Notes under the pieces: generated by a model
What the model saw: only the letters and a program-made list of their open reading frames with translations
Told to the model about the DNA's origin: nothing
The model's database searches: none
Part shown: positions 56,649-64,000 of the stretch, one piece after another
Layout: each line of letters begins with the position of its first letter
How positions within the stretch are numbered: position 1 is the stretch's first letter
Program-made: the position numbers and the translations under genes
Origin: an uncultured Methanomethylovorans sp.
GTDB taxonomy: Archaea > Halobacteriota > Methanosarcinia > Methanosarcinales > Methanosarcinaceae
DNA: 64,000 nt
Direction: 5' to 3'
Assembly (NCBI RefSeq): GCF_963678545.1
Contig: NZ_OY782870.1
Span: 434,001-498,000 of the forward strand

Positions 56649-56676
56649 CTATATGTAGTGTATCTACTACATATAG
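56649..56676. promoter_or_regulatory. 11-bp inverted repeat, probable operator
   Basis: CTATATGTAGT (56649-56659), spacer GTATCT, ACTACATATAG (56666-56676): a perfect inverted repeat just upstream of the exported protein gene at 56703 and overlapping a TATA-like region. The ArsR-type regulator encoded at 57538 is the obvious candidate to bind it. Confidence 0.6.
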
Positions 56677-56702
56677 CTAAAATGACTTAAAGAGGTAATA
56701 AG

Positions 56703-57149
56703 ATGAGGAACAGAACAATAACAATACTTGCAATAGTACTCCTTACAGGGCTGGCTGCAACTACTCTCGTAAGTGCCGAGACTAACTTCTTGCAGCATGC
56801 TTCGGGTTATGTTGGAGGCTTCTGCAATTGGGGCACAGGCGGGAATGGATATGGTACAGGTTACTGTGCTGCCTATGCAAATCAGGAACCTACAGTAAAG
56901 ACTGTAGAAGAAGCTCTTACAATAGCTCAAGACAAGATCTCAGTCAATGTAACAGAAAATGACATTTACCAGATGGGTAGATGGTGGATAGTTTCTTACA
57001 CGGTAGATGGTACTGCCAAGCAAGGACGTATCGATACATATACAGGTGAAGTCATTCCTGACTTTTTCGCCTCACAATATGCTACTTCAGGTCAGTACAG
57101 GCAGGGAATGGGAAGAGGCTATGGCATGATGGGAAGTGGGAGATACTGA
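56703..57149 (+). CDS. Exported small protein with PepSY-like domain
   Basis: 148 residues. Signal peptide ITILAIVLLTGLAATTLVSAE; then a Gly/Cys/Tyr-rich segment (GGFCNWGTGGNGYGTGYCAAY) and a PepSY-like unit (VEEALTIAQDKISVN, then WWIVSYTVDGTAKQGRIDTYTGEVI). The tail is Gly/Met-rich (GQYRQGMGRGYGMMGSG), as in some metal-handling proteins. It is the first gene of a group with a small membrane protein and an ArsR-type regulator, preceded by a perfect palindrome. Metal response is inferred, not shown. Confidence 0.65.
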   Translation: MRNRTITILAIVLLTGLAATTLVSAETNFLQHASGYVGGFCNWGTGGNGYGTGYCAAYANQEPTVKTVEEALTIAQDKISVNVTENDIYQMGRWWIVSYTVDGTAKQGRIDTYTGEVIPDFFASQYATSGQYRQGMGRGYGMMGSGRY

Positions 57150-57262
57150 ATCCCATGCCCTTTTTAGATAATTTGAAGTGATATTTAAATCCGAAGAGAA
57201 CTATTTATTAAAGTATTCAAATTAAAAAAACATGTTTTGAATATGGTTATGAGGTGAATTTC

Positions 57263-57481
57263 GTGGTAGGCATGATGGGATCTGGAATTTATGGCGGCTT
57301 GGGTGGCATCTTAGTAGAATTATTGATCATACTTCTAATAGTTGGAGTTGTGGTTATGTTGCTTAACAGGTCTAACTTTGTAGGCTCAGGTAACAATGAA
57401 AGGCTTGTGAAAGTGGAAAAGGATGTTGAAGATATCAAGAAGGCAGTTGAAGAGATAAGGAACAAGCTCAACGAGATCTAA
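57263..57481 (+). CDS. Small membrane protein with coiled-coil tail
   Basis: 72 residues: a Gly-rich start (GMMGSGIYGGLGGI), one transmembrane helix (LVELLIILLIVGVVVMLL) and a charged coiled-coil tail (LVKVEKDVEDIKKAVEEIRN). GTG 57263 is chosen because GAGGTGA lies 5-6 bases upstream; GTG 57254 would add three residues. The layout resembles SHOCT/YvlB-like helper proteins of stress operons; I do not recognise the exact family. It sits between the exported protein and the regulator gene. Confidence 0.6.
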   Translation: MVGMMGSGIYGGLGGILVELLIILLIVGVVVMLLNRSNFVGSGNNERLVKVEKDVEDIKKAVEEIRNKLNEI

Positions 57482-57537
57482 TTTAAAAGATGTGTATATA
57501 GTGCTGAAATGATGGCTAGCTTAGAGATGGTTCCTGA

Positions 57538-57831
57538 ATGACTCAATCACTTGAACAAATAGTTCTAATCGGGGAAGCTCTTGCCCACCCGGTGAGAATA
57601 CAATTACTGTACATGCTTTCTGAAAGGGAAAGATACATCTACGAGCTTGCCAAAGATCTGAATCTTTCAAGACAGGTAGTAGACCTCCACCTCAAGCGAC
57701 TTGAGAAGGCAGGTTTTGTGGAAAGTGATCTACGACTTGAAGAGAATGACATGCGTGCAAAGAAGTTTTTCCGTTTGAAGGAATTTGATGTGAAACTTTG
57801 TACAGCTGACCTGAAAAACATATTTAACTGA
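57538..57831 (+). CDS. ArsR-family winged-helix regulator
   Basis: 97 residues. The winged helix is complete: ALAHPVRIQLLYMLSERERY, recognition region LNLSRQVVDLHLKRLEKAGF, wing ESDLRLEENDMRAKKFFRL. There is no metal-binding CxC motif of SmtB/ArsR, so the signal is unclear. It follows the exported and membrane protein genes on the same strand and probably controls them through the palindrome at 56649. Confidence 0.85.
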   Translation: MTQSLEQIVLIGEALAHPVRIQLLYMLSERERYIYELAKDLNLSRQVVDLHLKRLEKAGFVESDLRLEENDMRAKKFFRLKEFDVKLCTADLKNIFN

Positions 57832-57864
57832 CTTGTTCTATTTTAATTAAAATTATGTCTCAAT

Positions 57865-57972
57865 ATGAGAAGCCTTAGTATTTTGGTACCTTTCGAGGCT
57901 TGGAACCTAAAAGGCAAAGTCATAGTACATAAGAAAAACAGCTACATATTCGAGCTTGTTGAGGGAAAATAA
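57865..57972 (+). CDS. Possible small protein, 35 residues
   Basis: The frame reads MRSLSILVPFEAWNLKGKVI then VHKKNSYIFELVEGK and TAA. It has a beta-strand-like pattern, but no good ribosome site and no known family. It may be a small protein, the tail of a lost gene, or chance. Confidence 0.2.
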   Translation: MRSLSILVPFEAWNLKGKVIVHKKNSYIFELVEGK

Positions 57973-58011
57973 GTCATTAAAAGATGAGGTGTGAGTGTTC
58001 GTTCTGAACAC

Positions 58012-58137
58012 TCAGATGTTTGATGAGGTGGCTGATTCAAGGCAGTGGATAGTGCAGTACATTTCCTTGCGTGCTGATTTGCTTAGAACATACATCTTAC
58101 TACCACAGTGCAGACAGGTTACAGTTACAAATTCCAT
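58012..58137 (-). CDS. Small zinc-finger protein, 41 residues
   Basis: The minus-strand frame begins MEFVTVTCLHCGSKMYVLSK and continues with KEMYCTIHC near the end. The four cysteines are spaced CxxC and CxxxC, a zinc-finger pattern. GGAG lies 9-12 bases before the ATG. Upstream, 58230-58300 contains several TATACTATATAA-like runs that could be its promoter. Family unknown. Confidence 0.5.
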   Translation of the reverse strand: MEFVTVTCLHCGSKMYVLSKSARKEMYCTIHCLESATSSNI

Positions 58138-58434
58138 ATTGTTTTTCTCCTCTTTTGTTTTTTAGGCTATGAATCCACTTTCAACCGTTTGGATCTCTTT
58201 GTGGTTCCGTCACCTTGCTATTGATCTGATATATACCTTCTAAAACAAGTATATAATTATATCTATACTATATAATATGCTTATACTCATGATGATGAGA
58301 TACGCTTGCTATACTATACTTGTAGATGTAGTTAGAAAAGAAGTAAAAAAGAAAAAAATATGTTGAGCCTAAAATTAATGAAATACTATGAAGTGCTTTT
58401 GAAGCGGACTACGATCGCAAGTATTGATCAATAA
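58138..58434. other. Intergenic gap with TATA-like runs
   Basis: It holds no supported gene. Runs such as TATAATTATATCTATACTATATAA (in pieces around 58250-58280) are suited to promoter use for the small zinc-finger gene on the minus strand. Confidence 0.35.
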
Positions 58435-58821
58435 TTATTCTACGATGACAACTCCTTTCATTGAAGGATGAATTGAGCATTCATAATCATATGTTCCAGT
58501 TTTGGTAAAGGTATAACTGAACGAATCATCCTTATTGAGTGACTTGGATGTGAAATCTGCACCTTTAATAGTATGTGGTGCTGAATCGAGATTTGTCCAC
58601 TTTACTGTATTTCCTATAGAGATCTTAACAGAATTTGGTTCAAAAGCAAAACTTTGTATGGATACATCAACAATCTTGCCTCCCGTTGCTGTAGCTGATG
58701 TCCCATTAGCTGGAGATGCAGCAGTTTCATTTATCAGTGCTAGAGGCTGTTTCTCGGCGCATCCGATAGCTAGAAATGCACTGATCAGAAGTACTAATAG
58801 AATCAATTCTCTTTTCATCAT
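58435..58821 (-). CDS. Cupredoxin (plastocyanin-like) lipoprotein
   Basis: 128 residues. The lipobox SAFLAIGC gives the lipidated Cys at about 21, then a Thr/Ala-rich spacer, then the cupredoxin domain: SFAFEPNSVKISIGNTVKW, copper ligand His in SAPHTIKG, and the ligand loop YECSIHPSMKG (Cys, His, Met). It is a type 1 copper electron carrier on the outside of the membrane. The partner is unknown. It is a single gene. Confidence 0.9.
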   Translation of the reverse strand: MMKRELILLVLLISAFLAIGCAEKQPLALINETAASPANGTSATATGGKIVDVSIQSFAFEPNSVKISIGNTVKWTNLDSAPHTIKGADFTSKSLNKDDSFSYTFTKTGTYDYECSIHPSMKGVVIVE

Positions 58822-58923
58822 TAACCCCCATGTTTGATAGTTAAATATCTATTAGAGGGCGAGAGGATAAAGGTTTTGAAAAAGGATAATGGTATAATTA
58901 TTCAAATCAAGTTACTAATTCGG

Positions 58924-59718
58924 TCAAATGTGGTTTATTAGTGAATATTTGCGAACATTATATTCTATCATTTTCAGGTTAAATTGAGCGTAAATGAAAT
59001 CCCCATTTTGTTCATGCCAGATAGCTTCTGCATATACTGGAATTCTATGACCATTGATCTCATTATACTCTTTAATTGGTGTAGACCATTTGTAATTTAC
59101 AAAATGGTTATTATCCACATATTTGGACCTATCGTTAGATTCAAAGTTTACTAATGCACCTTCCTCATTGAAGTACAGTATTGCTGTAATAGTAGTTCCT
59201 TTATTGGTAAATTTGCCTTTGATCGTTAAATGATCAATTTCTTCCCACGTAATACTACTATCAATTAAAGTAGCAGGTGCCATTACACACATATCATTAA
59301 AGAATGTGACCATTTCACTTTTATCCATTACAGGCCCAAATGAATTGACAATCGGTATCAAAGAAACGAGTTTAATATTCATTGTTGCATTACCATCAAC
59401 ATACAAGTGTAATCCATCGAATGGGATGCAAAATAGTTTTGATTTGATGTAAAATAGCCTTGTATGCACATCGTAAAAACTATACTGGGATGCGTCAATA
59501 CTCATCCAGTTGCCATTTGGTTTTTGTTTCATTCTCCCGATAAATTCGACATGAAAGTTTTGTACTCTTGGCTTTCCAATACAGCCACAGAAAGTGAGAT
59601 ATTTTTTGACAAGCTGTGGAAGGTGTTCTACATCATTTTTAGCCAGTATTGATATTTCAGACAGACGATCCAAACCCTTTAGTGCTTCTGTCTGATAAAT
59701 TTTCTTGAAGCTTGGCAT
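58924..59718 (-). CDS. DUF6544-like uncharacterised protein
   Basis: 264 residues, no signal peptide or membrane helix. Conserved-looking segments: LPQLVKKYLTFCGCIGKPRV, VEFIGRMKQKPNGNWMSIDA, YSFYDVHTRLFYIKSKLF and the C-terminal YKWSTPIKEYNEINGHRIP. These match my memory of the DUF6544/DUF6920-type family, whose function is unknown. Beta-rich, possibly lipid- or ligand-binding. Family membership is not verified. Confidence 0.55.
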   Translation of the reverse strand: MPSFKKIYQTEALKGLDRLSEISILAKNDVEHLPQLVKKYLTFCGCIGKPRVQNFHVEFIGRMKQKPNGNWMSIDASQYSFYDVHTRLFYIKSKLFCIPFDGLHLYVDGNATMNIKLVSLIPIVNSFGPVMDKSEMVTFFNDMCVMAPATLIDSSITWEEIDHLTIKGKFTNKGTTITAILYFNEEGALVNFESNDRSKYVDNNHFVNYKWSTPIKEYNEINGHRIPVYAEAIWHEQNGDFIYAQFNLKMIEYNVRKYSLINHI

Positions 59719-59942
59719 AGGCTCACCATAATTAAGGAGGATATCTTATTTTAAAATCTAAATTACCACTTTCAATTCATCTGTCATTTTATGAATATTC
59801 ATTTATATACTGCTCGATAGAGAGAACGATGCAAATAAGACTCGATTATGAACTGTTACCCATCTGAGTCCATCATTTCAATAGTAGTGGGATTACTCTT
59901 ATCTATAATCTCAGCTTCATTGTTTTATTGGAGTTGATAAGT

Positions 59943-60203
59943 TTGGCATTTACAGTTGGAGAAGCAAAAGCAATTGGGAAAAGATTAGGAATTAAATGGG
60001 ACAAATTCGATGTTGATCAATTCCGCAGGGGCATGGACGTGGAACTTGAACACGGCTCCAGGGACAGTATGACGAATGTCACAAACGATGACCCTCTAAT
60101 GACCGGAAAAATTGCTCTGGCACACCTGAACGAATTCCCAGATTACTATGACAGGCTGGAGAGGATGGAAAAAGAAGCCGAAGAGTTCTGGAATAAGGAT
60201 TAA
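59943..60203 (+). CDS. DUF5661-family small protein
   Basis: 86 residues. MAFTVGEAKAIGKRLGIKWD, FDVDQFRRGMDVELEHG and NVTNDDPLMTGKIALAHLNE, then PDYYDRLERMEKEAEEFW are the marks of DUF5661, common in bacteria and archaea. TTG 59943 is used because GGAG precedes it by nine bases and family members start there; TTG 59928 would add five residues. Unknown function, cytoplasmic. Confidence 0.75.
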   Translation: MAFTVGEAKAIGKRLGIKWDKFDVDQFRRGMDVELEHGSRDSMTNVTNDDPLMTGKIALAHLNEFPDYYDRLERMEKEAEEFWNKD

Positions 60204-60412
60204 TTCATTTATATACAGATACTTTTATAGAAGCATGATACCTTTAACTAATATTTATTTTTTACAAATAAGGAGATTATACCAAAGCTTATTTTCAATC
60301 AGGTTCTACAATAGATCCGATCATCGTTAGATATTCTATATTGTGACAGTAACTCCGCTGGTGATAATATAGGACTTACAAGTACTCATTTCTGTAAGAC
60401 ATATCCAACTTA

Positions 60413-60595
60413 TTATTCAGCATGGCTGCCATCGCAGAAAGGTTTATTCTTCGACTTTCCACATCCACAGAGAGTAAAACGGTTTCGGATCTCGTACAGT
60501 TTGCCATCCGCAGATTCGATGGGTATACCTCCGCGTATCCACAGAGGACCGTGCTCACTCCTAAGAGGATACTCTATAACCACGATAGATTTCTC
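60413..60595 (-). pseudogene. 3' fragment of a CDGSH iron-sulfur protein gene
   Basis: The minus strand encodes EKSIVVIEYP, GPLWIRGGIPIESADGKLYE and RFTLCGCGKSKNKPFCDGSH followed by a stop. The CDGSH ligand set (CxC, C, H) is intact, but only the C-terminal 60 residues remain. The homology stops at about 60595, where integrase sequence begins on the other strand. Any product would need a start codon in foreign sequence. Confidence 0.75.
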
Positions 60596-60913
60596 AATTC
60601 GGGCTACAGGATAACGAGAAATCAGGTATATGAAATAGTGACAGGCTATGCTCAAAAGCTCGGTATGCACAATCCTAGAGCACATGTGAATGAAAAATTT
60701 ACACCTCATTGTTGTAGAGTATGGTTTACAACTCATCTTAGGAGAGCGGGCATGTCTCGTCTTTTCATCCAGGAACTGCGGGGAGATTCCAGGAACGAAT
60801 CTATAGACATATATGATCGCATAGAGTCAGATGAACTCAAAACAGCATATTTAAAATACATTCCACTATTGGGAGTTAAATTGAGCTTAGAAAAAGAGTT
60901 AGACCCGGGATAA
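60590..60913 (+). pseudogene. 3' fragment of a tyrosine recombinase (integrase)
   Basis: From about 60590 the plus strand encodes the catalytic C-terminal end of an archaeal integrase: RITRNQVYEIVTGYAQKLGM, PHCCRVWFTTHLRRAGMSR (H-x-x-R box) and ELRGDSRNESIDIYDRIE with the nucleophile Tyr. The catalytic domain's first Arg and all N-terminal parts are missing. The frame continues upstream to an ATG at 60422 only as antisense of the CDGSH gene. It ends 20 bases before the 3' end of tRNA-Asp, the usual site for such elements. Confidence 0.8.
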
Positions 60914-60932
60914 ACCCGGATTTAATCAGATA

Positions 60933-61005
60933 CGCCCGAACCGGGATTCGAACCCGGGTCGAAGCCTCGACAGGGCTTCATGATAGGCCACTACACTATT
61001 CGGAC
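60933..61005 (-). tRNA. tRNA-Asp (GTC)
   Basis: Read on the minus strand: acceptor GTCCGAA pairs with TTCGGGC (one G-U), discriminator G; anticodon stem AAGCC/GGCTT encloses CTGTCGA, anticodon GTC. The T-arm is CCGGG-TTCGAAT-CCCGG. No intron. Confidence 0.95.
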
Positions 61006-61069
61006 GCTGCGATTGCGAGCACCTCTATAAAGAGGTTTTCACATTTAAACCTTTCGTTTTGGAATTAGG

Positions 61070-61180
61070 TCCCGCCTCCCAGACTCGAACCGGGGGCATC
61101 GCGGTGCCTGCGCGGTAATGTGTGACTTACGTCACATGACCATACTACAGCCGCGCACTCTACCACTGAGTTAAGGCGGG
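61070..61180 (-). tRNA. tRNA-Tyr (GTA) with 39-base intron
   Basis: The acceptor CCCGCCT pairs with AGGCGGG, giving the archaeal C1:G72 of tRNA-Tyr, with discriminator A. Anticodon stem CGCGG/CCGCG; loop CTGTAG-[intron]-A, anticodon GTA. The intron (61106-61144) sits after position 37. A bulge-helix-bulge is formed by CTGT pairing with GCAG, with 3-base bulges AGT and GCA; the intron tip is a GTGAC-gtaa-GTCAC hairpin. The spliced length is 72 bases with a five-base variable loop. Confidence 0.9.
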
Positions 61181-61294
61181 ACAACGCGATTAATTTTAGA
61201 GGATATGCCTCACGAGTATCACACTGATACGCATCATACTACTTAGCCTTTTCGGAAAAAACAGATATGAGCATTTTTTAAAACGGAGGAAAAG

Positions 61295-61312
61295 AAGGAG
61301 TAAGTTCTCCTT
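61295..61312 (-). terminator. Hairpin after the S-adenosylmethionine synthetase gene
   Basis: AAGGAG (61295-61300) and CTCCTT (61307-61312) form an inverted repeat 18 bases past the stop codon, on the side where minus-strand transcription ends, followed by a T-rich stretch. Confidence 0.45.
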
Positions 61313-61329
61313 TCTTCTCAAAAAGGACA

Positions 61330-62526
61330 TCAGAATGTGTCCAATTCTCCCTTTACTATCATCTTAGTGATTTCTGCCACATTAGCGAGGCCTTCATCAA
61401 TGATGGCGTTAGCTTCGGACTGAATAGACGCGAAGTGTGTTCCCTTCTTCGGAATGATCTGGGCGCTTGCCACCAATGGCTGATCTATGGGCTGTCCTAT
61501 CTGAGAAAGTATCCTTATGTACACATCCTCAACATCAGGGACTTCCTTTACTATCTGCCTTGCCATCCTTGTGGAAAGCAGATTGTAAAGCTTACCAATG
61601 TGGTTGATAGGGTTCTTACCGCTTGTAGCTTCCATGCTCATTGGCCTATTAGGAGTGATAAGACCATTGCAACGGTTACCTCTTCCCACAGAACCATCAT
61701 CACCCATTTCCGCAGAAGTACCGATGACAGTCAGGAATACAGATCCATGCTCCAGGTTATCTGCAGTATTAACATAGGTATTGACCTTCCTGTCAGTGAA
61801 CTTCAATGCCTGGTCATGGACATAGTTATTGATATCCTGCTTGATGCTGATATAGCTGTCCAGATCATCAATATGCCTGCCTATCATGGCACAGCCTACA
61901 GTAATAGTGATCTCATCGCCATCTCTCATACCCATGACCTTGATATCCGTGCCTATGCCCGGGATCTTCTTCTTAAGGTCATTTATGAGTTGCCTCTCAG
62001 TATTATAGACAATGTTCTCAAGTTCAGAGAAGGGTGCATGCCCAACACCAAAGGAAGTATCATTTGCAAAAGGCACTCTGTCCTTCCTGAACACATCCCT
62101 CAGGTCTGAAGAGCCAGTACCAAGTTTACAGTCAACGATAATGTCCTTTTCTAGGTCCATATCCACAATGTGTTTCCTCAGATACTGCCTGGCAGCTGAA
62201 ACCGCTACAGCATCAGTTGGTATTTCCATACCTTCGAATTCTTTTGTAGCCCTGCCCACAAGTAATGTGTATATGGGCTGTATGACCTCTCCGCCACCGA
62301 ACTTTGGGCAGGAGCGACCTGCAACTATCTGTGTTTCATCAGTATTGTGGTGCAGCACAACTCCGCATTTTTTAATGTACTCAGCACATAATGCACGGCT
62401 CACCGACTCAGAGAGACCGTCAGCAATGCTGTCGGGGTGACCGATACCCTTTCTCTCAACAAGTTCGATCTGCTGTCTGTTGACAGGAGTCTCTGTCAAA
62501 GGTTCGACCTTGATGTTTCTAATCAT
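61330..62526 (-). CDS. mat: S-adenosylmethionine synthetase, archaeal type
   Basis: It makes S-adenosylmethionine from methionine and ATP. 398 residues of the archaeal family: [55 protein letters not shown] and [23 protein letters not shown] 62526 is chosen from the GAGGAT box just upstream; a longer reading to 62550 has no support. It is divergent from hisG with a 300-base gap that contains the palindrome ATTACCAGTGGTAAT (62638-62652). Confidence 0.95.
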   Translation of the reverse strand: MIRNIKVEPLTETPVNRQQIELVERKGIGHPDSIADGLSESVSRALCAEYIKKCGVVLHHNTDETQIVAGRSCPKFGGGEVIQPIYTLLVGRATKEFEGMEIPTDAVAVSAARQYLRKHIVDMDLEKDIIVDCKLGTGSSDLRDVFRKDRVPFANDTSFGVGHAPFSELENIVYNTERQLINDLKKKIPGIGTDIKVMGMRDGDEITITVGCAMIGRHIDDLDSYISIKQDINNYVHDQALKFTDRKVNTYVNTADNLEHGSVFLTVIGTSAEMGDDGSVGRGNRCNGLITPNRPMSMEATSGKNPINHIGKLYNLLSTRMARQIVKEVPDVEDVYIRILSQIGQPIDQPLVASAQIIPKKGTHFASIQSEANAIIDEGLANVAEITKMIVKGELDTF

Positions 62527-62827
62527 TGTAATCCTCTTTAAAGTAGACAAATTCCATTATTAATGTATTTTTATATTTCTAAGGGAATTAGTATAATAAC
62601 TAATGCATAGTCATATTTAAGGCTAACCACAACCGCCATTACCAGTGGTAATAATATGAGTGCTGAGAAGTATCACAAAAAATCACAAAAGTAAGAAGGA
62701 CAATGGCAAAACTTCGTGCACTTATACAAGACAACTTATACTATAGTGAGTATATGAAGCCTTATATGTCAGGAAAGTATTCCTCAGGTCAGTAAGAACT
62801 AGGAGAATGCACCCGGAAGTAAGAAAA
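62527..62827. other. Divergent promoter gap between mat and hisG
   Basis: It holds the near-perfect palindrome ATTACCAGTGGTAAT (62638-62652) and, closer to mat, an ATATTTAAGG-like TATA region on the minus strand (about 62613-62622). One small open frame is listed separately. Confidence 0.4.
62703..62795 (+). CDS. Possible 30-residue protein upstream of hisG
   Basis: The frame reads MAKLRALIQDNLYYSEYMKP followed by YMSGKYSSGQ and TAA, with GAAGGA just before the ATG. It is Tyr-rich and basic. It ends 33 bases before the hisG start, so it could be a leader peptide or small protein of the his operon. No family known. Confidence 0.25.
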   Translation: MAKLRALIQDNLYYSEYMKPYMSGKYSSGQ

Positions 62828-63682
62828 ATGATACGCATTGCAATACCCAATAAAGGAAGACTGCACGACCCAACCGTGGAACTGCTCAAGGAAGCAGGCC
62901 TGCCAGTGCTTGAAGGGGGCACCAGGAAGCTTTTCGCAAAAACAACAGATCCTGATATAACCATCCTTTTCGCAAGAGCTTCGGACATCCCCGAATATGT
63001 GCAGGACGGTGCAGCAGATGTTGGAGTAACCGGCCTTGATCTTATCAGCGAGACTGGAGCACAAGTAGAGATGTTACTTGACATGGGCTTTGGACGCGCC
63101 AACCTCGTGCTTGCTGTCCCGGAAGAATCAAAACTTACCACGCCACAGAGCCTTGAAGGAAAAAGAATTGCCACAGAGTTCCCCAATATAACATTAAGGT
63201 ATTTCAAGAACCTGGGAGTAAATGTTGAGATCATTAAGGTCAGTGGTGCCTGTGAACTTACACCCCATGTTGGAATCGCAGATGCTATAGTCGATATCTC
63301 AAGTTCAGGAACCACACTTGCAACTAATCATTTAAAAATGATCGATAAAGTCTTTTCTTCCTCTGTTTACCTCATCGCTAACAAAAAGACCAGTGCGAAC
63401 AACTGCAAGGTAGAACAGATAAGCACCTCTATTGAAAGCGTGCTTAGAGCAAAAGGCAAACGCTACCTCATGATGAACGTACCAGAAGAAGCCCTGGAAG
63501 CCGTTAAGCAAGTACTCCCCGGTCTTGCAGGTCCCACGGTCATGAAAGTAGAAGCTTCACAGTCCATCCTCGCAGTCCATGCTGTGATAGACGTTGATCT
63601 CATCTTCTCCACAGTTAGCAAGCTAAAAGCCGTGGGTGCAAAGGACATATTAGTTGTACCTATAGAAAGGCTCATGCCCTGA
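62828..63682 (+). CDS. hisG: ATP phosphoribosyltransferase HisG, long form
   Basis: It catalyses the first step of histidine synthesis, joining ATP and PRPP. About 284 residues: MIRIAIPNKGRLHDPTVELL at the start, DVGVTGLDLISETG, the PRPP site VDISSSGTTLATN, and a C-terminal ACT-like regulatory domain (PTVMKVEASQSILAVHAVID) that marks the long, HisZ-independent form. ATG 62828 matches homologues; ATG 62807 would add seven residues but has its purine box only one base away. hisA follows after nine bases. Confidence 0.94.
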   Translation: MIRIAIPNKGRLHDPTVELLKEAGLPVLEGGTRKLFAKTTDPDITILFARASDIPEYVQDGAADVGVTGLDLISETGAQVEMLLDMGFGRANLVLAVPEESKLTTPQSLEGKRIATEFPNITLRYFKNLGVNVEIIKVSGACELTPHVGIADAIVDISSSGTTLATNHLKMIDKVFSSSVYLIANKKTSANNCKVEQISTSIESVLRAKGKRYLMMNVPEEALEAVKQVLPGLAGPTVMKVEASQSILAVHAVIDVDLIFSTVSKLKAVGAKDILVVPIERLMP

Positions 63683-63691
63683 GGTCATAGC

Positions 63692-64000
63692 ATGGATTTT
63701 GAAGTCATTCCCGCAGTGGATATGAGAGGTGGCAAATGTGTTCAGCTAGTTCAGGGAGTTCCCGGAAGTGAAATGGTTTCTCTGGATGACCCAATAGCTG
63801 TTGCACTGGACTGGATATCCCAAGGAGCAAAGACCTTGCACCTCATTGACCTGGACGGAGCATTGGACGGAAAAAGAATCAATGCACCAATTATCGAAAA
63901 GATTGTGCATGACGGTAAGAATAGGGGAGTAAGAATCCAGATCGGAGGAGGTATCCGCTCCTTTGAGGACGCTGCACATCTCCTTAAGCTTGGTGCAGAC
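63692..64000 (+). CDS. hisA: HisA isomerase, 3' end outside window
   Basis: 103 codons run to the window edge: [20 protein letters not shown] with the catalytic Asp in [24 protein letters not shown], and [15 protein letters not shown], which are HisA (ProFAR isomerase) marks of a beta/alpha barrel. GAGGTCAT precedes the ATG. It is in operon with hisG. The rest of the gene lies beyond the window. Confidence 0.92.
   Translation, partial: MDFEVIPAVDMRGGKCVQLVQGVPGSEMVSLDDPIAVALDWISQGAKTLHLIDLDGALDGKRINAPIIEKIVHDGKNRGVRIQIGGGIRSFEDAAHLLKLGAD

Noticed and set aside
60422..60913. 163-residue integrase-like ORF read as one gene
   Set aside because: Its first 55 residues are antisense of a CDGSH coding fragment; only the part after about 60590 is integrase, so it is a fusion artefact of two truncated genes.
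61078..61150. tRNA-Tyr read as a class II tRNA with long variable arm or 28-base intron
   Set aside because: A 39-base intron with a canonical bulge-helix-bulge gives a normal five-base variable loop and 72-base tRNA with C1:G72.
62012..62440. 142-codon plus-strand frame
   Set aside because: Antisense to the S-adenosylmethionine synthetase gene; no independent support.

Overview
The window looks like chromosome of a methylotrophic methanogenic archaeon of the Methanosarcinaceae (Methanolobus / Methanococcoides / Methanomethylovorans type; the genus is my inference). The evidence is: archaeal-only enzymes (PurP, CTP-type riboflavin kinase, archaeal UMP kinase, archaeal S-adenosylmethionine synthetase, CheF), a tRNA-Tyr with C1:G72 and a bulge-helix-bulge intron, PGF-CTERM surface proteins, a corrinoid-protein paralogue, strong GGAGGTGATC-type ribosome binding sites, and few TAG stop codons.

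Layout. 1-30 kb is a dense housekeeping core: TPR protein, truA, purP, leuD-leuB, pyrH, asd, ferredoxin, a five-gene pilin-like operon (14.1-17.2 kb), cyclophilin, ribK-ribB, an ABC-2 exporter, a metallo-beta-lactamase/AAA pair, rimI, a non-catalytic-type cis-prenyltransferase subunit, a YchF-like GTPase, tRNAs and an orphan cheF. 29.4-30.7 kb holds the most striking gene: a cysteinyl-tRNA-synthetase-like protein whose frame is broken only by one TAG, exactly at the second lysine of the KMSKS signature. 30.9-43.2 kb encodes the cell surface: two paralogous LVIVD-repeat/PGF-CTERM proteins, each behind a matching leader and small overlapping ORF, then a thioester alpha-2-macroglobulin lipoprotein. 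43.3-57 kb is an accessory stretch: a DUF2971 protein, a hairpin-rich non-coding repeat with a second copy 10.5 kb away, a bacterial-type alpha-amylase, small membrane and zinc proteins (one with two in-frame TAGs), a secreted metallo-beta-lactamase/lamin-tail protein, a PAS histidine kinase and two apparently complete insertion sequences with target duplications. 56.6-60.9 kb has a small exported/ArsR module with a palindromic operator, a cupredoxin, and a junction of a truncated CDGSH gene with a truncated integrase beside tRNA-Asp. 60.9-64 kb returns to core genes: tRNA-Asp, tRNA-Tyr, S-adenosylmethionine synthetase, hisG and hisA (cut by the window end).

Working together: leuD/leuB serve branched-chain 2-oxoacid chain elongation, ribK/ribB feed flavin synthesis, purP and pyrH nucleotide synthesis, hisG/hisA histidine. 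The surface proteins would be exported and anchored by archaeosortase (PGF-CTERM) or as lipoproteins. The TAG observations suggest pyrrolysine in this genome. No pyl or methylamine methyltransferase genes lie in the window, so that remains an inference.
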